A stretch of DNA of 7,617 bases from Bacillota bacterium (GTDB lineage: Bacteria > Bacillota > Sulfobacillia > Symbiobacteriales > ZC4RG38): NCBI GenBank assembly GCA_003242505.1, contig QGUP01000090.1, positions 1 through 7,617 of the forward strand, read 5' to 3'. The translations under genes and the position numbers were made by a program. Positions 1-6,287 of the stretch are shown here, piece by piece; positions within the stretch are counted from its first letter, which is position 1, and each line of letters begins with the position of its first letter. The notes under the pieces were generated by a model. That model did not search any database, was not told the DNA's origin, and was given only the letters and a program-made list of their open reading frames with translations.

Positions 1-1
1 T

Positions 2-1564
2 GCCGCGGGCCTGGCCGCGGGCGGCTGCCGGATGGCCGGGCGGCTGGGAGTGGTCCTCGGGTACGGGCTCACCTTTGTGCTCCTCTCCGTCTATGACCCG
101 GGGCTGGCGGCCGGGCCCGGCGGGGGCGCCGGGGCTGCCCTGGCAGGCCTGGCCCTCGCCGCGCCCTTCTGGCCCAGGCTGCGGCCCCACCTCCTCTGGG
201 CCGGCAGGCGGCCCGCCGCCCCGGGGGTGGCGGTGGCGCCCCCCCTGGCGGCGGGAAGCCCCGGGGAGGGCGACTCCGGCGCCCTCCCCGGGCCCCTGGA
301 AGCGCTGGCCCAGGTGCTCTGGAACATCAGCCGGGCGGTGCCGGCGGCAGGGGTCAGGGAGGCCGCGGCAGCGGGGGCCCGGGAGGCCACGGCGGGGGCG
401 AGGGAAGCCGCGGCGACCGCACCCGCGCCCGATGCCCTGGCTCCCATCATCGGCGAGGTCCACGAGCGGATCTGCCAGGGGTGCGCACTGAGACGGCAGT
501 GCTGGGAGGTGCATTTCCACCGCACCTACCAGACCTTCAGCCAGCTCTGGCGGGGGATCGAGGCCGACGGACCCCTTCCCCTCCGGACGCCGCCGGCGGC
601 CCTGGCCCGGTTCTGCCGGTACCCTGCGGAGGTCGCGGCGGTGATGAACGGGGTCCACGACCTGCACGACGCCCGGCGGCAGTGGGAGCGGCGGCTTCAG
701 GAACATCGCCAGGAGGTCGGGGAGCATCTGGGTGCCGTGGCCCGGCTCCTGGACCAGTTGGCGGCGGAGATCCGGGCCGGCGGGGACGCCCGCCGGGGTC
801 CCGGGAGCCAGGGGCGCCCGGCTCTGGCCGTTTCCGCCGGCGCCGCCCGGGTAGCCAAGAAGGGACACCTGCTGTCGGGGGACAGCACCGTGGCCGTCCC
901 CCTCGGAAAGGGCCGCTATCTCCTCGGGCTCTCCGACGGCATGGGGGCGGGCCGGGAGGCTGCAGAGGAGAGCCGGCTGGCCCTGGAGGCCCTGGAGACC
1001 TTGCTGAAGGCCGGCTACCGGCTGGAGAGCGCGATCCAGACCGTCAACAGCTGTCTCCTGCTCCGGCAGGGCGGGGACCGGTTTCCGACCCTGGACGTGG
1101 TGCTCATCGACTGTCACTCCGCCCGGGCCCACTTCGCCAAGGTGGGGGCGGCGCCGTCGCTCCTCCGCAAGGGAACCCGGGTCCAGGTCCTGCGGGCCGA
1201 GACCCCGCCGGCGGGGGTGGTCGAACCCCTGCCCCTGGAGCTGCAGGAACGGGTTCTCCACCCGGGGGACTGCATTCTGCTCCTCAGCGACGGGGTCTGG
1301 GAGGTAAGGGGGGAAGGCCGGCGGGAAGGGGAGTGGCTCATCCGGGCGCTGCAGAGGGGACCGCTTCCCGACCGCCCGGAGGCCCTGGCCGAAGCCCTCC
1401 TGGCCCGGGCTCTGGAGCAGGTGGCCGGCCCGGAGGACGACATGACCATTCTCGCTGCCTACGTCCTGGCCGGGGATGGAGAGGCCGGCGACCCGGAGGG
1501 GAGCGGGGCGGCCCGACGGCCTGGCGAACCGGTGCCCGTCCGCCGGGCGGTCCGGAACCCATGA
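2..1564 (+). CDS. spoIIE: SpoIIE, stage II sporulation serine phosphatase (5' end missing)
   Basis: SpoIIE is the membrane-bound PP2C-type phosphatase that dephosphorylates SpoIIAA and so activates sigma-F in the forespore; it also acts with FtsZ at the polar septum. The frame is open to the left edge, so the gene begins upstream; the ATG at 32 is only an internal methionine. 520 residues are visible, against about 830 in B. subtilis. Visible residues 15-32 and 44-58 look like the last membrane helices. A cytoplasmic linker follows, with a Cys pattern at C158, C161 and C167 before W168, as in other SpoIIE proteins. The PP2C domain spans about 281-490 with metal-site acidic residues D294 (SGDS), D312 (SDGMG), D430 (SDGVW) and D479/D480 (EDDMT), so it should be active. 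A Pro/Arg-rich tail of about 35 residues follows. Most of the N-terminal ten-helix region lies outside the window. Identification is firm; the promoter is not visible. Confidence 0.96.
   Translation, partial: AAGLAAGGCRMAGRLGVVLGYGLTFVLLSVYDPGLAAGPGGGAGAALAGLALAAPFWPRLRPHLLWAGRRPAAPGVAVAPPLAAGSPGEGDSGALPGPLEALAQVLWNISRAVPAAGVREAAAAGAREATAGAREAAATAPAPDALAPIIGEVHERICQGCALRRQCWEVHFHRTYQTFSQLWRGIEADGPLPLRTPPAALARFCRYPAEVAAVMNGVHDLHDARRQWERRLQEHRQEVGEHLGAVARLLDQLAAEIRAGGDARRGPGSQGRPALAVSAGAARVAKKGHLLSGDSTVAVPLGKGRYLLGLSDGMGAGREAAEESRLALEALETLLKAGYRLESAIQTVNSCLLLRQGGDRFPTLDVVLIDCHSARAHFAKVGAAPSLLRKGTRVQVLRAETPPAGVVEPLPLELQERVLHPGDCILLLSDGVWEVRGEGRREGEWLIRALQRGPLPDRPEALAEALLARALEQVAGPEDDMTILAAYVLAGDGEAGDPEGSGAARRPGEPVPVRRAVRNP
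350..418 (+). repeat. Three degenerate GAREA-type repeats in the SpoIIE linker
   Basis: Codons in the spoIIE frame encode three consecutive degenerate units: GVREAAAA, GAREATA and GAREAAAT. Each has G-(A/V)-R-E-A followed by Ala/Thr. They lie between the last membrane helix and the Cys-containing cytoplasmic region. The segment probably forms an Ala-rich helix or a flexible spacer. It looks like a local expansion in GC-rich DNA; no function is claimed. Confidence 0.6.
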
Positions 1565-1598
1565 GCCAGGCCCGAGACCCCGGAAAGGTGGGAGGCCC

Positions 1599-1928
1599 GT
1601 GGAGAGGCTGCAGGCGCACCTGACCCTGGTGGTGGTCGAGGGCGGTCGGGTAGTCCGGGTGGAGCACGCCCACCTGACCGGGGGCGCCGCGGAGCAGGTG
1701 GTGGCGGGCTGGGCGGCCCGGGAAGGCCACCGGGGACAGGGGCCGGGAAGGGGCAGAAGCAAGAGCCGCCCGTCGGGCCGGGCGGCGCTGGGGGCAGACG
1801 CCGGGGCGTGCCCCACCCCCGGGCGGGGGCGGGGCCGGGCGCCGGCTGCCGGGGAGGACTGGGTGGTTCCGGTCTGCCTGGTCCTTGCTCTCTGCTGCCT
1901 GGTTGCCGCCTACCTCCTCGCCGGCTGA
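1599..1928 (+). CDS. Small unrecognised protein with a C-terminal membrane anchor
   Basis: I do not recognise this 109-residue protein. Residues 2-44 look folded, with a hydrophobic strand (LTLVVV) and a probable helix (AAEQVVAGWAAREG). Residues 45-85 form a Gly/Arg/Pro-rich, basic, probably disordered linker. Residues 88-108 are one hydrophobic segment (WVVPVCLVLALCCLVAAYLL) that ends one residue before the stop, as in tail-anchored proteins, which would leave the N-terminus in the cytoplasm. The frame stays open upstream to an ATG at 1476 inside spoIIE, but that extension is low-complexity Arg/Gly/Pro. I prefer GTG 1599, just after GGTGGGAGG (1587-1595), although the 3-base spacing is short. 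It lies 34 bp after spoIIE, in the position where B. subtilis has yabS and yabT, but resembles neither. The composition matches the flanking genes. A chance open frame is possible in such GC-rich DNA, though the terminal membrane segment argues for a real gene. Confidence 0.6.
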   Translation: MERLQAHLTLVVVEGGRVVRVEHAHLTGGAAEQVVAGWAAREGHRGQGPGRGRSKSRPSGRAALGADAGACPTPGRGRGRAPAAGEDWVVPVCLVLALCCLVAAYLLAG

Positions 1929-1962
1929 GTCGCCTGCGTGGCCGCTGGCTGGGCCCGCGGCA

Positions 1963-1989
1963 TGCCCCGGCCCGGTCGGCCCCGGGGCA
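1963..1989 (+). other. GC-rich hairpin between the small gene and tilS
   Basis: TGCCCCGG (1963-1970) is the exact reverse complement of CCGGGGCA (1982-1989), leaving an 11-base loop. It lies 34 bases after the small gene's stop codon. No T-run follows, so it is not a standard intrinsic terminator; it could stabilise a 3' end, cause pausing, or arise by chance in DNA this GC-rich. Confidence 0.4.
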
Positions 1990-2034
1990 GGGGTCCGATG
2001 CGGCAGCGGCGAAAGGGAGCAGGGAGGCCCAGTC

Positions 2035-2112
2035 ACAACCTGCCCGTCAGCACAACTTGCCCGTGGAAGGGACAATTTGCCCCGTGGAAGGGACAACTTG
2101 CCTGTGGAAGGG
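2035..2112 (+). repeat. Tandem array of short near-palindromic 20-21 bp repeats upstream of tilS
   Basis: Three head-to-tail copies of ACAACTTGCCCGTGGAAGGG lie at 2052-2071, 2072-2092 (21 bp, one extra C, and T for C at the fifth base) and 2093-2112 (T for C in the third). A decayed copy at 2035-2047 keeps ACAACCTGCCCGT and then diverges. The junctions read GGGACAA(C/T)TTGCC, a near-palindrome, and TTGCCC can also pair across GTGGAA with GGG-A-CAA (bulged A), so each unit can fold in two registers. The array lies immediately before the tilS start, and its last GGAAGGG is part of the probable ribosome binding site. It resembles REP-like repeats, but that class is not proven from one locus. Confidence 0.85.
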
Positions 2113-2113
2113 A
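2106..2113 (+). promoter_or_regulatory. Ribosome binding site of tilS, formed by the last repeat copy
   Basis: GGAAGGGA lies 6 bases before the TTG at 2120 and supports that start for tilS. Its first seven bases are the end of the third repeat unit; upstream copies carry the same GGAAGGG at 2065-2071 and 2086-2092, but with no suitably spaced tilS start. Confidence 0.65.
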
Positions 2114-2119
2114 TCGGCG

Positions 2120-3559
2120 TTGCTGGAGCAGGTCCGTCAAACCCTCCGACGGTACGACATGGTCCGGCCCGGGGACCGGGTCCTGGTCGCGGTCTCCGGG
2201 GGGCCGGACTCCACGGCCCTCGCCCTGGCCCTGGCCCGGCTGGCGCCGGAGTGGGGGTTCTCCCTCCATCTCTTCCACCTGCACCACGGGCTCCGGGGCG
2301 AGGCAGCGGACGAGGATGCCCGGTGGGTGGAGGACCTGGCCGCGTCCCTGGGTCTCCCGTGCACCGTCCGCCGGGTGGACGTCCGGGCCCTGGCCCGGGC
2401 GGAAGGCAAGGGCCTCGAGGCCGCCGGGCGCCAGGCCCGCTACCGGGAGCTGGCCCGGCTGGCCCGGGAGGTGGGGGCCAACCGGGTGGCCACGGGCCAC
2501 ACCCGGGACGACCAGGCGGAAACGGTCTTGCTCCGGCTCCTGCGGGGGACCGGACCCGGGGGTCTCGCCGGGATCCGCCCCGTCCGGCCCCTCGGTCCGC
2601 CGGCGCCCCCCGGCACTACGGTCATCCGGCCCCTCCTGGAGGTCTCCCGCCGGGAGATCGAAGCCTTCTGCGCCGCGGTCGGGGTGGTGCCCCGCTGGGA
2701 TGCCACCAACCTGACGCCGGATTTTGTCCGGAACCGGGTGCGCCACGAACTGCTGCCGCTCCTCCGGCAGTTCAATCCAGCGGTGGTGGACCGGCTGGCG
2801 GAACTGGCCGAGGTGGCCCGGGAGGAAGACGACCACCTCGCGGCAGCCACCGCGGAGGCGGCGGCCGCCTGGGGGTGCCGGCTGGGGGAGGAGGAGGCCA
2901 GCCTGCCCCTGGCGGCCCTCCGGCAGCTGCCCGTCGCCCTGGGCCGGCGGCTGATTCGTCTGGCGGCGGCGGGGCTTGGGGTCTCCCTTCCCTTCCGGCA
3001 CGTGGAGGCGCTCCTCCAGGGGGCCCGGGCGGGGGCGGGCCGCTGGGACCTGCCCGGGGGGCTGACCGCGGCGGTGGGCCCGGAGGTCCTCGTCCTTCGC
3101 CGCCGGACTCCCGGGGCCGCACTGGCGGACCCGGGGCCGGGCTCCGGGGAGGGCCCTCTGACCGAGCCGGTCCCCCTGGCGGTGCCTGGCGAGACGGAAG
3201 TGCCGGCCCTCGGGGTCTCCTTTCGGGCCGAATGGGTGGATGCCCCCGGGGAGGGGCCTGCGGGTCCCGGCCGCGTGGACCTCGCTCCGGAGCGGCTTCC
3301 TGGCCCTCTCGCGGTGCGAACCTGGCGGCCGGGGGATCGCATCTATCCTGTGGGGATGTCCGGCAGCAAGAAGCTCCAGGACCTCTTTGTGGACAGCAAG
3401 GTTCCCCGGCCACAGCGCTGCCGGATTCCTCTGGTGGTGGCCGGGGACGCGGTGGTCTGGGTGGTGGGGCTCCGGGTGGACCGGCGGTTTCTCGCTGGGC
3501 CCGAGGGGCCCCGGCTGCGGTTGACCGTGCAACCCAGGGAAAGCGACCCAACCCCGTAA
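2120..3559 (+). CDS. tilS: tRNA(Ile)-lysidine synthetase TilS
   Basis: TilS uses ATP and lysine to convert the wobble cytidine of tRNA-Ile(CAU) to lysidine, so that the tRNA reads AUA and is charged with isoleucine; it is normally essential. The frame opens far upstream, but TTG 2120 is chosen because it follows GGAAGGGA by 6 bases and gives the family N-terminus (MLEQVRQTLRRYDMVRPGDRV style). The product is 479 residues, close to the 472 of B. subtilis. The N-terminal PP-loop ATPase has SGGPDS at residues 26-31, then the family segments HLHHGLRGEAADEDA, GHTRDDQAETVLLRLLRG and WDATNLTPDFVRNRVRHELLP. A middle region follows, then a C-terminal TilS domain from about residue 397 containing RTWRPGDRI and GSKKLQDLFVDSKVPR. 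In many Firmicutes hpt follows tilS; here ftsH follows directly after 164 bp. No clear sigma-A promoter is visible upstream, so it may be read through from spoIIE or the small gene. Confidence 0.96.
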   Translation: MLEQVRQTLRRYDMVRPGDRVLVAVSGGPDSTALALALARLAPEWGFSLHLFHLHHGLRGEAADEDARWVEDLAASLGLPCTVRRVDVRALARAEGKGLEAAGRQARYRELARLAREVGANRVATGHTRDDQAETVLLRLLRGTGPGGLAGIRPVRPLGPPAPPGTTVIRPLLEVSRREIEAFCAAVGVVPRWDATNLTPDFVRNRVRHELLPLLRQFNPAVVDRLAELAEVAREEDDHLAAATAEAAAAWGCRLGEEEASLPLAALRQLPVALGRRLIRLAAAGLGVSLPFRHVEALLQGARAGAGRWDLPGGLTAAVGPEVLVLRRRTPGAALADPGPGSGEGPLTEPVPLAVPGETEVPALGVSFRAEWVDAPGEGPAGPGRVDLAPERLPGPLAVRTWRPGDRIYPVGMSGSKKLQDLFVDSKVPRPQRCRIPLVVAGDAVVWVVGLRVDRRFLAGPEGPRLRLTVQPRESDPTP

Positions 3560-3569
3560 CCGGTTCGAG

Positions 3570-3602
3570 TTGCTGTTGCGGGTTGAATGTGATAAACTTA
3601 TC
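3570..3602 (+). promoter_or_regulatory. Probable sigma-A promoter of ftsH with overlapping dyad
   Basis: TTGCTG (3570-3575) and TAAACT (3593-3598) are separated by 17 bases, with TGA immediately before the -10 giving an extended -10 element. The element sits in a conspicuous AT-rich patch. A short dyad, GATAA-AC-TTATC (3591-3602), overlaps the -10 and could be an operator or merely help melting. Transcription would begin near 3605 and leave a leader of about 120 bases before ftsH. Confidence 0.6.
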
Positions 3603-3647
3603 CGGTACCCTTAGGATGCAGTTGGTCGTTCTCTGGGTCGTTTCGCA

Positions 3648-3714
3648 CCCTTCCGACCCCTTCCGATAGGTTGGTGGCAGCGGGTGGTCCTGGGGTGCTC
3701 CCTCGGAAGGAGGG
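3648..3714 (+). promoter_or_regulatory. ftsH leader with two anti-Shine-Dalgarno repeats facing the ribosome binding site
   Basis: CCCTTCCGA occurs twice in tandem, at 3648-3656 and 3658-3666. In each copy, CCTTCCGA is an exact reverse complement of TCGGAAGG at 3703-3710, which contains the left half of the ftsH ribosome binding site (GGAAGGAGGG, 3705-3714). Either copy could pair over 8 bases with it, with a loop of about 36 or 46 bases. With A3711 bulged, the second copy can add two more C-G pairs. AAGGAGG ends 10 bases before the TTG start. That this pairing regulates translation is inference. Confidence 0.5.
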
Positions 3715-3723
3715 TCCGGTACA

Positions 3724-5640
3724 TTGAACAAAACCTTTCGTAATCTAACCTTCTATCTGTTCATTATACTGGTGACGGTTGCCCTGGCCACCTACCTGTC
3801 CGGCAGCGGGCAGCCGCGGGCGAAGTTGGCTTATTCGGATTTTCTGGCTGAGGTCCACCGGGGCAATGTCGCCGAGGTGGTGATCAACGACAGCCAGCGG
3901 CAGGTGGAAGGGACCCTCAAGGACGGGCAGCGGTTCTATACCCACATCCCGGAGCGGTACGACGACCTCTTGAGCCTCCTGGACGAGAAGGGGATCAAGG
4001 TCGACGTCCGACCGCCCTCCAACGCGCCCCTCTGGGCGTCGCTCCTGGGAACCCTGGCGCCCATCGCCCTGGTGCTGCTGATGTTCTTCTTCATCATGCA
4101 GCAGACCCAGGGTTCCGGAAACCGGGTGATGCAGTTCGGCAAGAGCCGGGCCCGGTTGCACACCCCCGATGAGAAGAAGAAGGTCACCTTCGACGACGTC
4201 GCCGGGATCGACGAGGTCAAGGAGGAACTCGCCGAGATTGTTGACTTTCTGAAGCATCCGAAGCGGTACCTGGAGCTGGGGGCCCGGATTCCCAAGGGCG
4301 TCCTGCTCTACGGGCCGCCCGGCACCGGCAAGACCCTCCTGGCCCGGGCGGTGGCCGGCGAGGCCGGGGTGCCGTTTTTCAGCATCTCGGGCTCGGACTT
4401 TGTCGAGATGTTCGTGGGCGTCGGCGCCAGCCGGGTCCGGGACCTCTTTGAGCAGGCCAAGAAGAACGCGCCTTGCATCATTTTTATCGACGAGATCGAC
4501 GCCGTCGGCCGGATGCGGGGCGCGGGGTACGGCGGCGGCCACGACGAGCGGGAGCAGACCCTGAACCAGCTCCTCGTGGAAATGGACGGGTTCGGGGTGA
4601 ACGAGGGGATCATCGTCATCGCCGCGACCAACCGGCCGGACGTCCTGGACCCGGCCCTGCTCCGCCCTGGCCGGTTCGACCGGCACATCGTCATTGATCG
4701 GCCCGATTTCAAGGGCCGGCTCGAGATCTTCAAGGTCCACGCCCGGGGCAAGCCCCTGGACGACGACGTGGACCTGGAGGTGTTGGCCAAGCGCACCCCC
4801 GGCTTTACCGGGGCGGACATCGCCAACCTGATGAACGAGGCCGCCCTCCTGGCCGCCCGGAAGCGGAAGCGCAAGATCAGCATGGAGGACCTGAACCAGG
4901 CCATCGACCGGATCATCGGCGGAGGGCCGGAGAAGCGGTCCCGGATCCTTTCGGAGAAGGAGAAGCGGGTGACCGCCTGGCACGAGGCGGGCCACGCCAT
5001 CGTCGGCGCCGCGCTGAAGCACTGCGACCCGATTTACAAGGTGACCATCATCCCCCGGGGCCGGGCCCTTGGCGTCACCTACTCCCTGCCCGAGGACGAC
5101 CGGTACCTGACCTCCAAGCCCGAGCTCCTGGACAGGATGGCCATGGCCCTGGGCGGCCGGGCGGCGGAGGAACTGGTCTTCGGCGACTACACCTCCGGGG
5201 CCCAGTCGGACATCGAGTACGTCACCCGGCTGGCCCGGAAGATGGTGACCGAGTGGGGGATGAGCGAGAAACTCGGTCCCCTCACCTTCGGCCACCCGTC
5301 GGAGGAGGTCTTCCTGGGCCGGGACATCGTCCGGCAGCGGAACTACAGCGAGGAGGTAGCGGCCCTCATCGACGAGGAGGTGCGCAACCTCGTCACCCAG
5401 GCCCACAAGACGGCCCTGGAGACCCTGCGCAAGCACCGGAAGAGCCTCGACAAGCTGGCCCACCTCCTGCTGGAGAAGGAGACCGTCGAAGGCCCGGAGC
5501 TGCAAGCGATCCTGAATGAAGTCCGGGAGGCCGCGGAGCGGGAGCGGCAGGCGGAGGAGCGGGAGCGGGAACGGCAGGTCGAGGAGACCCGGGCGACCCG
5601 GCCGCTCTTCGGCAGCCTGGAGCCCCGCCCGGCCAACTAG
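3724..5640 (+). CDS. ftsH: ATP-dependent zinc metalloprotease FtsH
   Basis: FtsH is the membrane-anchored AAA+ protease that unfolds and degrades damaged membrane proteins and selected regulators; in Bacillus it is also needed for sporulation. TTG 3724 follows GGAAGGAGGG (3705-3714) with good spacing. The product is 638 residues, a normal length. Membrane helices lie at about 8-26 and 105-125, flanking an extracytoplasmic domain. The AAA module has Walker A GPPGTGKT (197-204), pore motif FVGVG (230-234), Walker B IIFIDEID (252-259, D256 and E257) and the second region of homology ATNRPDVLDPALLRPGRFDR (301-320) with arginine fingers R317 and R320. The M41 peptidase site is HEAGH (420-424) with D496 as probable third zinc ligand. 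The tail is highly charged with Glu/Arg repeats (ERERQAEERERERQ), probably a helix. All catalytic residues are present. It has its own promoter region and a downstream hairpin, so it can be expressed alone. Confidence 0.98.
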   Translation: MNKTFRNLTFYLFIILVTVALATYLSGSGQPRAKLAYSDFLAEVHRGNVAEVVINDSQRQVEGTLKDGQRFYTHIPERYDDLLSLLDEKGIKVDVRPPSNAPLWASLLGTLAPIALVLLMFFFIMQQTQGSGNRVMQFGKSRARLHTPDEKKKVTFDDVAGIDEVKEELAEIVDFLKHPKRYLELGARIPKGVLLYGPPGTGKTLLARAVAGEAGVPFFSISGSDFVEMFVGVGASRVRDLFEQAKKNAPCIIFIDEIDAVGRMRGAGYGGGHDEREQTLNQLLVEMDGFGVNEGIIVIAATNRPDVLDPALLRPGRFDRHIVIDRPDFKGRLEIFKVHARGKPLDDDVDLEVLAKRTPGFTGADIANLMNEAALLAARKRKRKISMEDLNQAIDRIIGGGPEKRSRILSEKEKRVTAWHEAGHAIVGAALKHCDPIYKVTIIPRGRALGVTYSLPEDDRYLTSKPELLDRMAMALGGRAAEELVFGDYTSGAQSDIEYVTRLARKMVTEWGMSEKLGPLTFGHPSEEVFLGRDIVRQRNYSEEVAALIDEEVRNLVTQAHKTALETLRKHRKSLDKLAHLLLEKETVEGPELQAILNEVREAAERERQAEERERERQVEETRATRPLFGSLEPRPAN

Positions 5641-5688
5641 GCTGCCGGCCCGGGCTTCCTGCTTCAGGTCCAGTCCGAAGGACGCCCT

Positions 5689-5719
5689 GGCCCCGGCTGC
5701 GGTAGGCAGCCGGGGCCGG
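5689..5719 (+). terminator. Strong hairpin downstream of ftsH, probable transcription terminator
   Basis: GGCCCCGGCTGC (5689-5700) and GCAGCCGGGGCC (5706-5717) form a perfect 12-bp stem with the 5-base loop GGTAG. It can be extended by a T-G and a C-G pair to 5687-5719. It begins 48 bases after the ftsH stop. The following bases, TTCGTCTGCG, are only weakly T-rich, so it is a non-canonical terminator or a 3'-end stabiliser; it separates ftsH from the next gene group. Confidence 0.65.
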
Positions 5720-5846
5720 TTCGTCTGCGCCGGTCGTTCCGCCAGGCCGGGCGCGGCCTGCCGGCCAGGGCCCGGGCCGCCGGGCAGCAGCAGGAGAAGC
5801 CCCGCCGGGCGGGAACTGGATCAGGGAACCGGAGGAGCGTGAGAGG
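5720..5846 (+). other. Intergenic region before the Nudix gene: two small hairpins and a ribosome binding site
   Basis: After the ftsH terminator-like hairpin, CAGGCC (5743-5748) pairs with GGCCTG (5755-5760) around a 6-base loop, and CCCGC (5801-5805) pairs with GCGGG (5809-5813) around 3 bases. GGAGGAG (5831-5837) is the likely ribosome binding site for the ATG at 5847. I see no convincing -35/-10 pair and no riboswitch here. In DNA this GC-rich the small hairpins could be chance. Confidence 0.4.
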
Positions 5847-6287
5847 ATGGGACGGAGCTATCCCGAGTACCCCCTGCCCTCCTGCCACGCCCTGGTGCGC
5901 CGGGAGGACGGGAAGATCCTCCTGGTCCGGCGGGGGACCGAGCCCTTCAAGGGCTACTGGGGCCTCCCCGGCGGCGCGGTGGAACTGGGGGAGACGGTGG
6001 AGGCGGCCCTCTGCCGGGAGGTGGCGGAGGAGACCGGCCTGCAGGTGACGGTGGAGCGGCTCCTGGGCTACAAGGACGCGATCACTCGGGAGGACGACCA
6101 GCGGGTCCGGTTCCACTACGTGGTGCTCTACTTCCTCGCCCGGCCGGCGGGGGGCGACCTGCGGCCGGGGGACGATGCCGCCGAGGCCGCCTGGGTGGAC
6201 CCGGACCGGCTGGAGGCGGACCGGGTGACGGACAGCGTCTGGCAGTGCCTGGAGTGGGCAGGCCTCAGGGGAGGGAAGCCGGCGTGA
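5847..6287 (+). CDS. Nudix hydrolase
   Basis: This 146-residue cytoplasmic enzyme should hydrolyse a nucleoside diphosphate linked to another group, using a divalent metal. The Nudix box is complete and matches the consensus GX5EX7REUXEEXGU: G43, E49, R57, E58, E61, E62, G64 and L65, within GGAVELGETVEAALCREVAEETGL. The motif FKGYWGLPGG precedes it, as is usual for the family, and E61/E62 are the expected metal ligands. The beginning (YPEYPLPSCHALVRREDGKILLVRRG) is typical of a single-domain Nudix protein. Substrate cannot be told from the sequence; ADP-ribose or another nucleotide sugar, or an oxidised nucleotide, are all possible. ATG 5847 is supported by GGAGGAG at 5831-5837. The stop overlaps the GTG start of the next gene (GTGA), so the two are probably translationally coupled. 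Confidence 0.93.
   Translation: MGRSYPEYPLPSCHALVRREDGKILLVRRGTEPFKGYWGLPGGAVELGETVEAALCREVAEETGLQVTVERLLGYKDAITREDDQRVRFHYVVLYFLARPAGGDLRPGDDAAEAAWVDPDRLEADRVTDSVWQCLEWAGLRGGKPA

Noticed and set aside
1561..1623. 20-codon frame starting at ATG 1561, overlapping the spoIIE stop as ATGA
   Set aside because: It has no convincing ribosome binding site of its own and no recognisable product; the overlap is probably chance, although a coupling leader for the small gene cannot be excluded.
1929..2034. tRNA gene or riboswitch in the gap before tilS
   Set aside because: No tRNA cloverleaf arms with a T-loop sequence, and no known riboswitch core could be recognised; only the GC hairpin is supported.
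1338..2096. Minus-strand frame of 252 codons across the spoIIE end and the small gene
   Set aside because: Pro/Gly/Arg-rich composition, no motif, and it overlaps a known gene; treated as a shadow.
2035..2112. CRISPR array
   Set aside because: The units are directly adjacent with no spacers between them and are only 20-21 bp, so this is a simple tandem repeat.
2033..3532. Long open frame on the minus strand opposite tilS (499 codons)
   Set aside because: High GC makes stop codons rare in every frame. The plus strand clearly encodes TilS with all motifs, and the antisense product has no recognisable domain.
1885..3669. 594-codon plus-strand frame overlapping tilS
   Set aside because: Its product is Gly/Pro/Arg-rich low complexity, typical of an out-of-frame reading of GC-rich coding DNA.
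3745..5505. Long open frame on the minus strand opposite ftsH (586 codons)
   Set aside because: It mirrors the codon structure of ftsH and shows no family motif; it is a shadow frame.
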